Positions 1 through 8,311 of a stretch of DNA of 34,954 nucleotides are shown here, in pieces. Position 1 is the first letter of the stretch. Each line of letters begins with the position of its first letter. The notes below the pieces were generated by a model. The model was not told where the DNA came from. It did not search any database and worked only from the letters and a program-made list of their open reading frames with translations. The position numbers and the translations under genes are program-made. The DNA comes from Candidatus Tectimicrobiota bacterium (lineage in GTDB: Bacteria; UBA8248; JACPRG01), in assembly GCA_016190025.1 (NCBI GenBank), contig JACPRG010000122.1, forward strand, positions 1 through 34,954. Direction: 5' to 3'.

Positions 1-475
1 CCTTGTCCCCTCCCGGCGCCCCTCCCACGCCGATCCCGCCGACGACCTCGCGGTCCACCACGAGGGGCAACCCGCCCGTGGAAAACAGGGCCCCCCGGAC
101 GAACTGAAGACCCCAGGCGCCCCCCTCGGGGGGCTTGGTCATTTTCTGCAGGACCGCCGTGGAACGCCTGAACGAGGCCGCCCCGAAGGCCTTCATGGTG
201 CTCGCCTCAACCGTGTGGGGGCCCGCCCGGTCCATGCGCAGCAGGCCCTGGAGGACCCCCGAGGCGTCCACGATGGCCGCTGAAACCGTCCATCCCTCCG
301 CGCGGCATTTGGCGAGGGTCGCCTCGAGCATCTTCGTCACCAGCGAAACCGGCAGCTCCCGGCGGACGACCAGATCCTCTCCCTGCGAAGACACGGAAGG
401 AAACAGGAGAAACAAAGCCGAGGCCGCCGCGACGACCGCCCCTTTCCTCCAACGCCTGGCAAATCGCTTTTCCAT
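1..475 (-). CDS. GlcG/HbpS-type heme-binding-family protein, secreted (C-terminus cut by window)
   Basis: Reading from an ATG at 475 towards the window edge gives at least 158 codons with no stop, so the C-terminus lies outside. Residues 1-30 look like a Sec signal peptide: a basic start (MEKRFARRWRKG), a hydrophobic AAASALFLLF stretch and a small-residue region before GED. The mature part has the GlcG/HbpS (DUF336) pattern: a helix with LVTKMLEATLAKC, then VSAAIVDASGVLQGLLRMD, later KAFGAASF and GGLPLVVDREVVGGIGVGG. Members of this family bind heme or small ligands, or sit beside glycolate and other catabolic oxidases. No enzymatic role can be read here. It lies about 110 bases downstream of the receiver gene on the same strand, with GC-rich hairpins between them. 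Confidence 0.8.
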   Translation of the reverse strand, partial: MEKRFARRWRKGAVVAAASALFLLFPSVSSQGEDLVVRRELPVSLVTKMLEATLAKCRAEGWTVSAAIVDASGVLQGLLRMDRAGPHTVEASTMKAFGAASFRRSTAVLQKMTKPPEGGAWGLQFVRGALFSTGGLPLVVDREVVGGIGVGGAPGGDK

Positions 476-492
476 TGCCTGCCCCCTTTCTC

Positions 493-529
493 TCGGCTTC
501 GGCCGACCCGCGCCCGCCGCCGGCGGGCG
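493..529. other. Two adjacent GC-rich hairpins between receiver and GlcG-like genes
   Basis: TCGGC-TTCG-GCCGA at 493-506 is a perfect 5-bp stem with a UUCG tetraloop when read on plus. CGCCCGCCG/CGGCGGGCG at 511-519 and 521-529 is a perfect 9-bp inverted repeat. Neither is followed by a T-run on the minus strand, where the genes lie, so a classical terminator is not supported. Attenuation or mRNA 3'-end protection is possible. Confidence 0.4.
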
Positions 530-586
530 ATCGGCGCCCGATTCGGACCCGCGGAGCGTCCCCCGCGCGAGACACGGCCGGTTCTC

Positions 587-970
587 TCAAGCGCGGCCCT
601 CGGAGTTCCCCTGGGCGCCTTCCACCAGCTTCGAGATCGTCGCGATGAAGGCTTGCAGCTGAATGGGCTTATGGACCACTTGAACGGCGCCGGACCGCAG
701 GGCCTCCTCTTCCGTCTCCTCATCCAAACGAGCCGTCACGACGAGCACTTTCAGGTTGGGATCCCGGATCATGATTCGCCTCAGATAGCCGATCCCACTC
801 TCCCCGCGCAAAACGGCGTCCAGAAGCACCAAGTCCGGAGAGGCGTGTGAGAAGTACCGCTCGGCCGCGTCAATGTTCAGGGCGACATCGACCTCGTGGC
901 GCTTCCTCAAAACGTTCGCCAGGACCTGGCAGAAGTATTCCTCGTCGTCCACCACAAGGATTTTGGCCAA
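587..970 (-). CDS. Stand-alone CheY-like response regulator receiver
   Basis: This 127-residue protein is a single receiver domain with no output domain. The phosphorylation machinery is complete: acidic pair D8/D9, phospho-acceptor D51 in LVLLDAV, T79 in VLVVTA and K101 in VVHKPI. It starts at TTG (968-970); GGGAAG about 7 bases upstream supports that start, and the sequence after it (AKILVVDDE) is where receivers normally begin. It lies 30 bases after the large sensor kinase in the same direction, so the two are probably co-transcribed and the kinase is the likely phosphodonor. Without an output domain it presumably acts by protein-protein contact or as a phosphorelay intermediate. Confidence 0.92.
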   Translation of the reverse strand: MAKILVVDDEEYFCQVLANVLRKRHEVDVALNIDAAERYFSHASPDLVLLDAVLRGESGIGYLRRIMIRDPNLKVLVVTARLDEETEEEALRSGAVQVVHKPIQLQAFIATISKLVEGAQGNSEGRA

Positions 971-1000
971 TGTCCACTTCCCATCCCTAGGGAGAAGCGG

Positions 1001-4000
1001 TCACCCCCTCGGAGGCCTGAAATGCCCGCTGACCTCCAGGGGTTGCGCCTCCTCACGTGTCTTCGGGTTTCCGGACGGACGGGCGGGCAGCTCGATGCGG
1101 AACACCGTTCCTGTCCCGGCCTGGCTCTGGACGTCAATCCGGCCGCCATGATCTTCAACGATGCCGTGGGCGATGGACAGCCCGAGGCCCGTCCCTTTGT
1201 CCTCGTCCTTGGTGGTGAAGAAGGGATCGAAGATGCGGCCGAGGTGCTCGGGCGGGATCCCGGCGCCCTCGTCCCTCACGGCGATCCGGACCCAAGGCCC
1301 CTCCCGGTGCGGAAACCCCTCCGCGGAAAGGGTGATGCGGCCGCCCTTCGGCATGGCGTCGCGCGCGTTGCTGATGAGGTTGAGCAGGACCTGCAGGATC
1401 TGGTCCCGGTCCGCCTCCAGGGGGAGCGCCTCCGCGGAAACGTCGATGGCGAACGTCACGTCCTCCAACCGGGACTGGGGCTCCGCCAGGGAGACGGACT
1501 CCCGCAGGAGGTCCCCCACGTCAAACCGCGTGACGGACGGCCGTCCTCCCCGGGAAAACCGGCGCAGGGAGCGGCAGATCTTGGCGATCCGCTCCACGCT
1601 GCGGCAGATGGCCTCCGCCGACTTCCGGACGACCGCCGGGTGGTCCGCTTCTTCCGCCAACACCTGGGCGTGCAGGCCGATGATGTTGGCCGGATTGAGG
1701 ATCTCATGGGCGGTGCCGGCCGTCATGCGTCCGAGAGCGGCCAGCTTCTCGCTGCGCAGGAGCATCGCCTGCGCCCGCTTGCGCTCGGTGATGTCCCGCA
1801 GGAAAAAGATGATCCGCTTCCTCCCCTCGACCTCGATGAACCCCGCGCTCACCTCCACGTCCACGCGCGACCCGTCCTTGGTCAGGTTGGCGGAGTCGTA
1901 GGGCGTGAGGATTTTCCCCTCCAGCAGCCGAGCCACGCGCAGGGGAAGGGTCTCTTTGTACTCCGGGGCGACGATGTCTCTGAGCCGCATCCCCAGCAGC
2001 TCCTCCCGGGTGTACCCCATCAGCTCGCACATGTGCCGGTTGCAGTCGATGAGCTGCCCTCCCTCGTCCACGATCTCGATGGCGTCGCTGGCCCGCTCGA
2101 ACAGGGTGCGGTACTTCTCCTCGGACTTCCGCAGCGCCTCCTCCGCCCGCTTCTGGGCGCCGATGTCCCGCTGGATCCCGCTCACTCCCACCGGCCGCCC
2201 TTTGGCGTCCACAATCCGCGAGAGCATAAGGGAGACCTCCACCGGGGCGCCGTCCTTGCGCCGCCGAACCGTCTCGACGGTTGGGACGGGTTCTCCCGCC
2301 ATCACCCGGCGTCTCACCTCCCTGACCTCCTCCGCGTCATCCGGGAACACCCGGTAGAAGGGCTGCCCGAGCACCTCCTTTTCCGGGTAGCCGTATATCA
2401 CTTCGGCGGCCGGGTTCCAAGAGGTGATCCGCCCCTCCAGGTCCGCCGTGATGATCCCATCCGTGGCGCTGCGGACGAAGTTGTCCAGCCGCTCACCGGC
2501 CTCCCGGATCTGGCCGTAAAGCGCCGCGTTCCGGATGGCGATGGCCAGGTGGCTGGCGACCGAGCGCAGCATCTGAATGTGGTCCTCGGTGAAGGCGTTG
2601 ACCTCCGGAGAGGCGACGTTCAGAAAACCGACGCATTCTCCTTCAATCACGATCGGGACACTGAGGGTGGAGCGCAAATTCAGCCCCGCCACCGAGCGGA
2701 GCCGGTCGTAGGGACTCTTTGCGGTGTCGGGGGTGTAGAGGGGTTCTTTCGTCCGGAGGACCTCTTCGAATTGGGAGCCCGCCAGAGCCCGCCGCGCCTC
2801 AATCCAGCGCCCTCTTTCCTCCATCTCCTCGTCCAGGCAGTAATCGGAGATGGCCGTTTTCTCCGCGTTGAGGTTGTACAGACTGCACCGGGAACAGGGG
2901 ACGACCCGCTTCACTTGCTCCACGCTGACGTGGAACAACTGGGTCAAGTCCAGGGTGGAGTTGATGGCCTTGGCAATCCTGTCCAAGACCTCGAGATTGG
3001 TCGCGCGCTTCTGGGCCTCCGCGTACAGCTCGGCGTTCTTCATGGCGGTGGCCAGGTGATCCGCGACGGAAACCAGCAGACCGATGTCTTCTCTCGAATA
3101 GGCGTCGGCTTCCTCGGAAACGACGTTCAGGGCCCCGATGCACCCCCCCTCGCTCCGCACGGGAACGTTCACGATGGACAAAAGGCCCTCCGCCGCCAGG
3201 GACCGGATTCGTTCGTACGGGCTCTCCCGGGCGTCGGGCGTATAGAGGGGCTCGCGGGTCTCGAAGATCCGCTCATATTGGCTGCCGGTCAAATCTCTCC
3301 GGTGCGCGATCCACGATTCCCGCTTTTTCTTGTCGTCCGTGATCCAAAAGTCGCGGATGAGCTTTCTGCGCTCGTCGATGGCGTAGAGGGTGATGCCCTC
3401 GCACGGGACCAGTCTCCTGACCTGCTCCACGGCGATCTTGAACAGCGCGTCCAGCTCCAAGGTGGAGTTGACGGCCTTGGCGATCTCGTCCAGAACCTCA
3501 AGGTTCGTGGCCCGCCGCTGGGTCTCCGCGTACAGCTCGGCGTTCTTCATGGCGAGGACGAGGTGGTCGGCCACCGATTGCAGCAGCTCGATGTGCTCAC
3601 GGGTGAACGCGTTGACCTGGACGGAACCGACGTTCAACAACCCGATACACTTTCCCTCGCCCTCGCTTACGATGGGAACGTTCACGATGGACAAAAGGCC
3701 CTCCGCCGCCAGCGACTGGGCCCGCGGGTCCGGGTCCTTCCGGGTGTCCGGCCGGTACACGGGCTCGAGGGTTTGGAGGACCCTCTCGAAATAAGTCCCC
3801 GGCAGATCCACCTTCACGTGAAAACCGTGTCCCCTCTCTTCGACATCGTCCACGAACAGGGCGGGGAAGGCGACCGCCTTGTCCGCATCGACCCGATAGA
3901 GGCTCGATCGGTTGCAGGGGATCACCCGCTTGACCTGCTCCACCGTGATGCGAAAGAGCTCATCCATGTCCAGGGCGGAGTCAATGGCCTTGGCGATCTC

Positions 4001-5518
4001 GTCCAGCACCTCCAGCGTCGTCGCCCGCCTCTGGGCCTCGCTGAACAGCCGGGCCTTATCGATGGCCACCGCCGCCTGGTCGGCGAAGGACATAAGGACC
4101 TCGAATCCCTCCTCGCTCAGTCCCTGCCCCTGGTCGGCATAAAGGCCGAGCACGCCCAGGAGTTTGCCCCGGGAGATGAGCGGCAGCCCGGCGAAGGCGC
4201 CGAGCACCAAGTCATGATTCCAGAGGGCCACCACCCACCGGGGGTCTTTCTGCGCCTCGGGCACGATCAGCGGCTCCCGCGTCTTCGCCACCCACCCGGC
4301 GAGCCCCTCCCCGACCTTCAGGATGGGGAAGTCGACGCCGTGCGCGAACCGCCCGAGACTCTTGGCGTGGGGAACGATCCTCTCCTTGGCCTCGTCATGG
4401 AGGCAGACCACGGCGTAGCGGCCCCCCACCAGATCCTTGGACGCCTCCAGGATGCTGTCGAGGATCTCATCCAGCTCGACGGCGGAGGTCAGCTTGCGGT
4501 TGATCTCGACGAGTCTGGAGATCTGCGCGGACTTGCGGTTGACCTGCTCGAAGGCCCGGGCGTTTTTCAGGGCCACCACCGCCTGGTCGGCAAAATCCCG
4601 CACGAGCTCGATCTCCTCCGGCCGGAATTCCCGCAACCGCCTGGAGAAAGAGCTCAGCACGCCGACCACCCGGTCCTGCCAGAGAAAGGGAATGCCCAGA
4701 AAGCTTCGGACGCCCGCATTCCGGGCCCAGGCGTGGCCGACCCAGTCCGGGTCCTCCATCACATCCGCGACCACCACGGGCTTCCTCTGGGCCACGACCC
4801 GGGACAGGAGCCCCTTCCCCTGGGGGAACACCGCGTACTCACTTTCCCCCTCCAACCTCTTGCCGAATTCGCCCGCAAGCCTGAAGACCGAGGACTTTTC
4901 ATCGAGAATGAAGAGATGAGAGAACTCCAGGTGGAGCAGGTCGCAGACGGATTTACAGATCCGGGAGAAGAGGGCGGTCAGGTCCAGGTCCTCCGTGATG
5001 TCCCGCGTGACCTTCCGCAAGGCTTCCTGCCGCTTGGACCGGACGCGGAGCTCCTCGAAGGCCCGGGCGCTCTCGACGGCGATGGCCGCCGTGATGGCGA
5101 AGGTCTGGACGAGGGATTCCTCTTCGGCGGAAAGCTCCCGGACCTCATTGAAATAAAGCCCGAGACCCCCGAGGACCGCGCCCCCGGAGACCAGCGGGAC
5201 GATCAGAATGGAACGGAACCCCTCCGCCTCGATCTCGGGTCTCACGGCCTGGAAAAGCGGATCAGCCCTCGCGTCGCGGGAATAAAACAATCTGGGTTCC
5301 CGGAGCAGACGGCCGAGGGGAAGGTCCTTCCACTTCCTGGAAACGGCGTCCAGATAGCCCTGGGAAAATCCGACGGAGGCCTCGACGCGAAAGGCGTCCT
5401 TTTCGGGGTGGCGGAGGAGCAGGGCGCAGCGGTCGGCGTCCACGACGCGCAGGCTCTCGACGACGATCCGGGTCAGGGTCGAAGAGAGGTCGAAGCTCTT
5501 GTCAAGAGGTCGGGACAT
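1001..5518 (-). CDS. Soluble multi-GAF/PAS sensor histidine kinase
   Basis: 1505 residues with no membrane segment. Domains by inspection: GAF1 ~15-155, GAF2 ~180-325, GAF3 ~345-490, GAF4 ~510-660, GAF5 ~680-830, GAF6 ~845-1000, PAS1 ~1010-1125, PAS2 ~1135-1255, then a HisKA dimerisation domain with H1271 in GTAHEILNP. The HATPase domain has an N-box (N1384 in NARDAM), G1 box DEGAGIP (~1416-1422) and G2 box GTGLGLS (~1442-1448). GAF4, 5 and 6 are tandem duplicates: the linker RAT(T/N)LEVLD.IAKA recurs every ~170 residues, and each copy has a Pro-Cys near the start of its first strand. The ATG at 5518 is taken as the start; the upstream GGTGGG is only a weak ribosome site. The paired receiver follows after 30 bases. 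GAF ligands cannot be predicted; the cytosolic architecture points to an intracellular signal. Confidence 0.93.
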   Translation of the reverse strand: MSRPLDKSFDLSSTLTRIVVESLRVVDADRCALLLRHPEKDAFRVEASVGFSQGYLDAVSRKWKDLPLGRLLREPRLFYSRDARADPLFQAVRPEIEAEGFRSILIVPLVSGGAVLGGLGLYFNEVRELSAEEESLVQTFAITAAIAVESARAFEELRVRSKRQEALRKVTRDITEDLDLTALFSRICKSVCDLLHLEFSHLFILDEKSSVFRLAGEFGKRLEGESEYAVFPQGKGLLSRVVAQRKPVVVADVMEDPDWVGHAWARNAGVRSFLGIPFLWQDRVVGVLSSFSRRLREFRPEEIELVRDFADQAVVALKNARAFEQVNRKSAQISRLVEINRKLTSAVELDEILDSILEASKDLVGGRYAVVCLHDEAKERIVPHAKSLGRFAHGVDFPILKVGEGLAGWVAKTREPLIVPEAQKDPRWVVALWNHDLVLGAFAGLPLISRGKLLGVLGLYADQGQGLSEEGFEVLMSFADQAAVAIDKARLFSEAQRRATTLEVLDEIAKAIDSALDMDELFRITVEQVKRVIPCNRSSLYRVDADKAVAFPALFVDDVEERGHGFHVKVDLPGTYFERVLQTLEPVYRPDTRKDPDPRAQSLAAEGLLSIVNVPIVSEGEGKCIGLLNVGSVQVNAFTREHIELLQSVADHLVLAMKNAELYAETQRRATNLEVLDEIAKAVNSTLELDALFKIAVEQVRRLVPCEGITLYAIDERRKLIRDFWITDDKKKRESWIAHRRDLTGSQYERIFETREPLYTPDARESPYERIRSLAAEGLLSIVNVPVRSEGGCIGALNVVSEEADAYSREDIGLLVSVADHLATAMKNAELYAEAQKRATNLEVLDRIAKAINSTLDLTQLFHVSVEQVKRVVPCSRCSLYNLNAEKTAISDYCLDEEMEERGRWIEARRALAGSQFEEVLRTKEPLYTPDTAKSPYDRLRSVAGLNLRSTLSVPIVIEGECVGFLNVASPEVNAFTEDHIQMLRSVASHLAIAIRNAALYGQIREAGERLDNFVRSATDGIITADLEGRITSWNPAAEVIYGYPEKEVLGQPFYRVFPDDAEEVREVRRRVMAGEPVPTVETVRRRKDGAPVEVSLMLSRIVDAKGRPVGVSGIQRDIGAQKRAEEALRKSEEKYRTLFERASDAIEIVDEGGQLIDCNRHMCELMGYTREELLGMRLRDIVAPEYKETLPLRVARLLEGKILTPYDSANLTKDGSRVDVEVSAGFIEVEGRKRIIFFLRDITERKRAQAMLLRSEKLAALGRMTAGTAHEILNPANIIGLHAQVLAEEADHPAVVRKSAEAICRSVERIAKICRSLRRFSRGGRPSVTRFDVGDLLRESVSLAEPQSRLEDVTFAIDVSAEALPLEADRDQILQVLLNLISNARDAMPKGGRITLSAEGFPHREGPWVRIAVRDEGAGIPPEHLGRIFDPFFTTKDEDKGTGLGLSIAHGIVEDHGGRIDVQSQAGTGTVFRIELPARPSGNPKTREEAQPLEVSGHFRPPRG

Positions 5519-5926
5519 CCCGGTCGTCCCACCGAGGGCCGAGGCGCGCGGCTTTCAGAAGGGCTTTTCGAAGGACCGGAGGGACTGGGCGACGATTCTC
5601 CGAACCGGCGAAGAAAGCCCTCCCCTTTTTTCATCTTTCCGCCGATTGTTTATTTTAACCAAAAATCCGCCTTTCATCGCAAGGTTGCCGTTTCCCAGGG
5701 CCGGCGGTTCAATCGGCCAAAGGCTGCCCTCACTCTTGAGATTGCGGTCCCGCCCAAGGGGCGCTTTCGTTTCGCACGAGAGAGAGGCCCACGGAAGGTG
5801 GTCTCCAAGCCTCGCAGGCGGCCTGCCCCCCGAAACCCGCCCCGCGGCAAAATTATATACAGCAAAATTCATTCCCGTTCGAGGGGATAGCGGATGCCGG
5901 CCGCCTCTTCCCATCGCCCCGGGGTT
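5519..5926. other. Intergenic region between kinase and molybdenum hydroxylase genes
   Basis: About 400 bases without a convincing gene. It has two AT-richer patches in otherwise GC-rich DNA (about 5640-5670 and 5848-5875). A 119-residue frame on the minus strand (5555-5914) has no recognisable domain and Arg/Pro/Gly-rich composition, so I treat it as non-coding. The region probably carries the promoter of the kinase/receiver pair. Confidence 0.5.
5852..5882 (-). promoter_or_regulatory. Possible promoter for the kinase/receiver unit
   Basis: The minus strand reads TATAAT at 5857-5852, a perfect -10 hexamer inside an AT-rich patch that stands out from its surroundings. The best upstream hexamer is a poor -35 (TCGAAC, 19-base spacer). 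The predicted leader to the kinase ATG would be about 330 bases. Supported only by the -10 match. Confidence 0.3.
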
Positions 5927-8203
5927 TCAACGTCTCCCCGCCGAGAGGGCCTTCAAGACCGCCTCGGGCCGGATCGGCAGCGAGGTCAGCCGCACCCCCA
6001 CCGCATCGTAGACGGCGTTGCCGATCACAGCGCCGCACGGGACCAGCGCGCACTCGGAACATCCCTTCGCTCCGAAGGGGCCGTTCGGGTCGATGGACTC
6101 GACGAAGATGGAGGTGAAGTCCGGAAGCGTCTCCGCCTTCGGCACGGTGTAGTCGGCCAGGTTGCCGTTGGCGAACTGGCCGCTGTCCAGGACCGCGTTC
6201 TCAAACAGTGCGAACCCCAGCCCCTGGGCGAGTTCCCCATGGACCTGTCCCTCGACGGTGAGCGGGTTGATGGCCCGGCCGAGGTCATCGGCCGCAACCA
6301 TGCGCTGCAGCCGGACCTGCCCGGTCTCGGTGTCCACCTCCACCACGGCCGCCACGCAGACGAAGGAGCAGGCCGAGGTCGACTTGCCGTAGCCGGTCTC
6401 CGGGTCCGGCATCTCCGTCGGGGCGTCCCAGGTGGCCTGGCTGTAGACCACGTCTCCCCCCGGCCGAAGGAGATTGGCCCGGACCGCCTCGCCCAGGGTC
6501 ATTTTCTTGTCGGGCGCGCTCTTGACGAAGATGACCCCGCGCTCGAGGCCCAGGTCCCCCGGGGAAACCTCCCATTCGTCCGCGGCGATGCGGAGCAGGC
6601 GGTCCCGGCACATCCCGGCCGCCCGCTGAACGGCGTTTCCGGCCATCAAGGTCAGGCGGCTGCCGTAGCCCCCGAAACAGAGGGGCGTGGTGTCCGTATC
6701 GGCCGAGGACACCCTTACGTCCTCGACCTCAAGCCCCAGCACCTCCGCCGCTATCTGGGCGACGACCGTCTGGGAGCCCTGGCCCAGGTCCCCTTCCCCG
6801 CAGATGACCTGCGCCTTGCCGTCGTCGGCGACCTTGACGACCGCCGTCGAGCCGTCCCAGTTGGAGAGCTGACGGTTGGAGGTGGAGTGGATGGCGCACG
6901 CCAGCCCGACCCCCGTCCGGACCCTCCCCCCCTTGGGAGCCGCCCGAAGCCGCTTCCAGTCCACGGCGGAGGTCGCTTTCTCGATGCACTCTTCGATTCC
7001 GCAGCTTCCCATCTCCCAGCCGTGGATGCTGGTCTCCCCTTTTCGGATGACGTTGCGCAGGCGCAGCTCCGCCGGGTCCATCCCCAGCTTCTCGGCCAGG
7101 ACGTCGAGATGGGACTCCAGGGGGAAGGCCATTTGGGGATTGCCGAAGCCGCGGAAGGCGCCGGCCGGGATGAGGTTGGTGTACACGAGATAGGCGTCCG
7201 TCCTGAGATTTTCCTGGCGGTAGAGGGAGTCCATCCGGGTGGCCGTGACCTGGATAACCTCGTAAGAGAAGCAGGAGTACGCCCCGTTGTTCCCAATGAT
7301 CCGGGTCTCCTTGGCGGCGAGGGTCCCGTCCTTTCGAACCCCCATCTTGAGGCACACCTTGACCGGCATCCTGGGCCGGGAGCCCTGGAACTCGTCCAGC
7401 CGGCTGTTGAGGAGGCGCACGGGGCGGCCCGCCTTCTGGGCCAGGACGGCGGCGATGTGCGGGATCGGGTCCTCGCCGAGCTTCCCGCCGAAGGCCCCCC
7501 CGACGCAGGTCTGAACCACCCGGACCTTCGAAGAAGGGAGGCGCAAGGCCTCCGCGACCAGCCGCCGCGTGAAGTAGATGGACTGCGCCGGGACGTAGAG
7601 GGTGAGATTTCCCTGCCCGTCGATGTCAGCCAGGGCCCCGAGGGGTTCCAGATAGGTCTGAAACTGGTGGGGCGTCGTGTAGGTCTCCTCGTGGATGACG
7701 GCCGACTCCGCGAAGCCCCGCTCCACGTCCCCGCGGTGGATGTGCATTTCCCGGGCGATGTTCCCAGTCCCTCTATGGACCTCCGGGGCCCCGGGGGCCA
7801 TCGCCTCTTCGGGGTCGAAGACCGCGGGGAGGACCTCGTAGTCCACCTCGATCCGCTCGAGGGCCTCCCGGGCGGCCTCCTCGCTCTGGGCCGCGACCGC
7901 CGCCACCTCCTCTCCCACATGGCGGACCTTCTCCACGGCCAGGACCTGCTGGTCCCTCTTCACCACCCCCCAGGGGATCTTCGGCGTGTCATCGGCCGTG
8001 ACGACGGCCGCCACTCCGGGGACTCGCGCCGCCCGTTCCGTCCGGATGCGCAGAACGCGGGCGTGGGCGTGCGGGCTCCTGAGGACCTTGCCGTGGAGCA
8101 TCCGGGGCAACTGGAGGTCCCCCACGTACCGGGCGAGCCCTTTGACTTTTTCGGGTGCGTTGATCTGGGGGACGGGCCTGCCGACCACCCGCAACTTGTC
8201 CAT
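5927..8203 (-). CDS. Xanthine dehydrogenase-family molybdopterin-binding (large) subunit
   Basis: 758 residues with the two-part layout of molybdenum hydroxylase large subunits: an Ald_Xan_dh N-terminal domain (~15-125) and the Mo-pterin-binding domain (~145-735). Visible motifs are GGAFGGK (235-241), AGAFRGFGNPQ (347-357) and GPFGAKGCSE, whose Glu717 matches the base-catalytic Glu of the family. Relatives hydroxylate or reduce N-heterocycles, purines, aldehydes or aroyl-CoA (nicotinate dehydrogenase, 4-hydroxybenzoyl-CoA reductase alpha, CoxL). The usual [2Fe-2S] and FAD partner subunits are not next to it: the upstream neighbour is a UbiD decarboxylase and downstream is the kinase gap. Electron-transfer subunits must come from elsewhere. 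The ATG at 8203 has a good GGAGGTG site. The substrate cannot be assigned. Confidence 0.92.
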   Translation of the reverse strand: MDKLRVVGRPVPQINAPEKVKGLARYVGDLQLPRMLHGKVLRSPHAHARVLRIRTERAARVPGVAAVVTADDTPKIPWGVVKRDQQVLAVEKVRHVGEEVAAVAAQSEEAAREALERIEVDYEVLPAVFDPEEAMAPGAPEVHRGTGNIAREMHIHRGDVERGFAESAVIHEETYTTPHQFQTYLEPLGALADIDGQGNLTLYVPAQSIYFTRRLVAEALRLPSSKVRVVQTCVGGAFGGKLGEDPIPHIAAVLAQKAGRPVRLLNSRLDEFQGSRPRMPVKVCLKMGVRKDGTLAAKETRIIGNNGAYSCFSYEVIQVTATRMDSLYRQENLRTDAYLVYTNLIPAGAFRGFGNPQMAFPLESHLDVLAEKLGMDPAELRLRNVIRKGETSIHGWEMGSCGIEECIEKATSAVDWKRLRAAPKGGRVRTGVGLACAIHSTSNRQLSNWDGSTAVVKVADDGKAQVICGEGDLGQGSQTVVAQIAAEVLGLEVEDVRVSSADTDTTPLCFGGYGSRLTLMAGNAVQRAAGMCRDRLLRIAADEWEVSPGDLGLERGVIFVKSAPDKKMTLGEAVRANLLRPGGDVVYSQATWDAPTEMPDPETGYGKSTSACSFVCVAAVVEVDTETGQVRLQRMVAADDLGRAINPLTVEGQVHGELAQGLGFALFENAVLDSGQFANGNLADYTVPKAETLPDFTSIFVESIDPNGPFGAKGCSECALVPCGAVIGNAVYDAVGVRLTSLPIRPEAVLKALSAGRR

Positions 8204-8311
8204 CGCACACCTCCGCTTCGGATGTCTGCGGCGGCCTCCCCCCTGGAGCGATCCGCGCTTCGCGCCGAGTTGCAGGGTGCGCGGCAGGAGTGTCGCCGTT
8301 TCGCCCGGCCT

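Noticed and set aside
896..5890. 1664-residue open frame on plus, antisense to the sensor kinase
   Set aside because: Its sequence is low-complexity (Asp/Gly/Leu/Pro/Arg-rich) with no domain, while the minus strand encodes a complete multi-domain kinase. Long antisense frames are expected where codons end in G or C.
5555..5914. 119-residue minus-strand frame in the kinase/hydroxylase gap
   Set aside because: No domain, no good ribosome site, and mixed composition spanning AT-rich promoter-like DNA.
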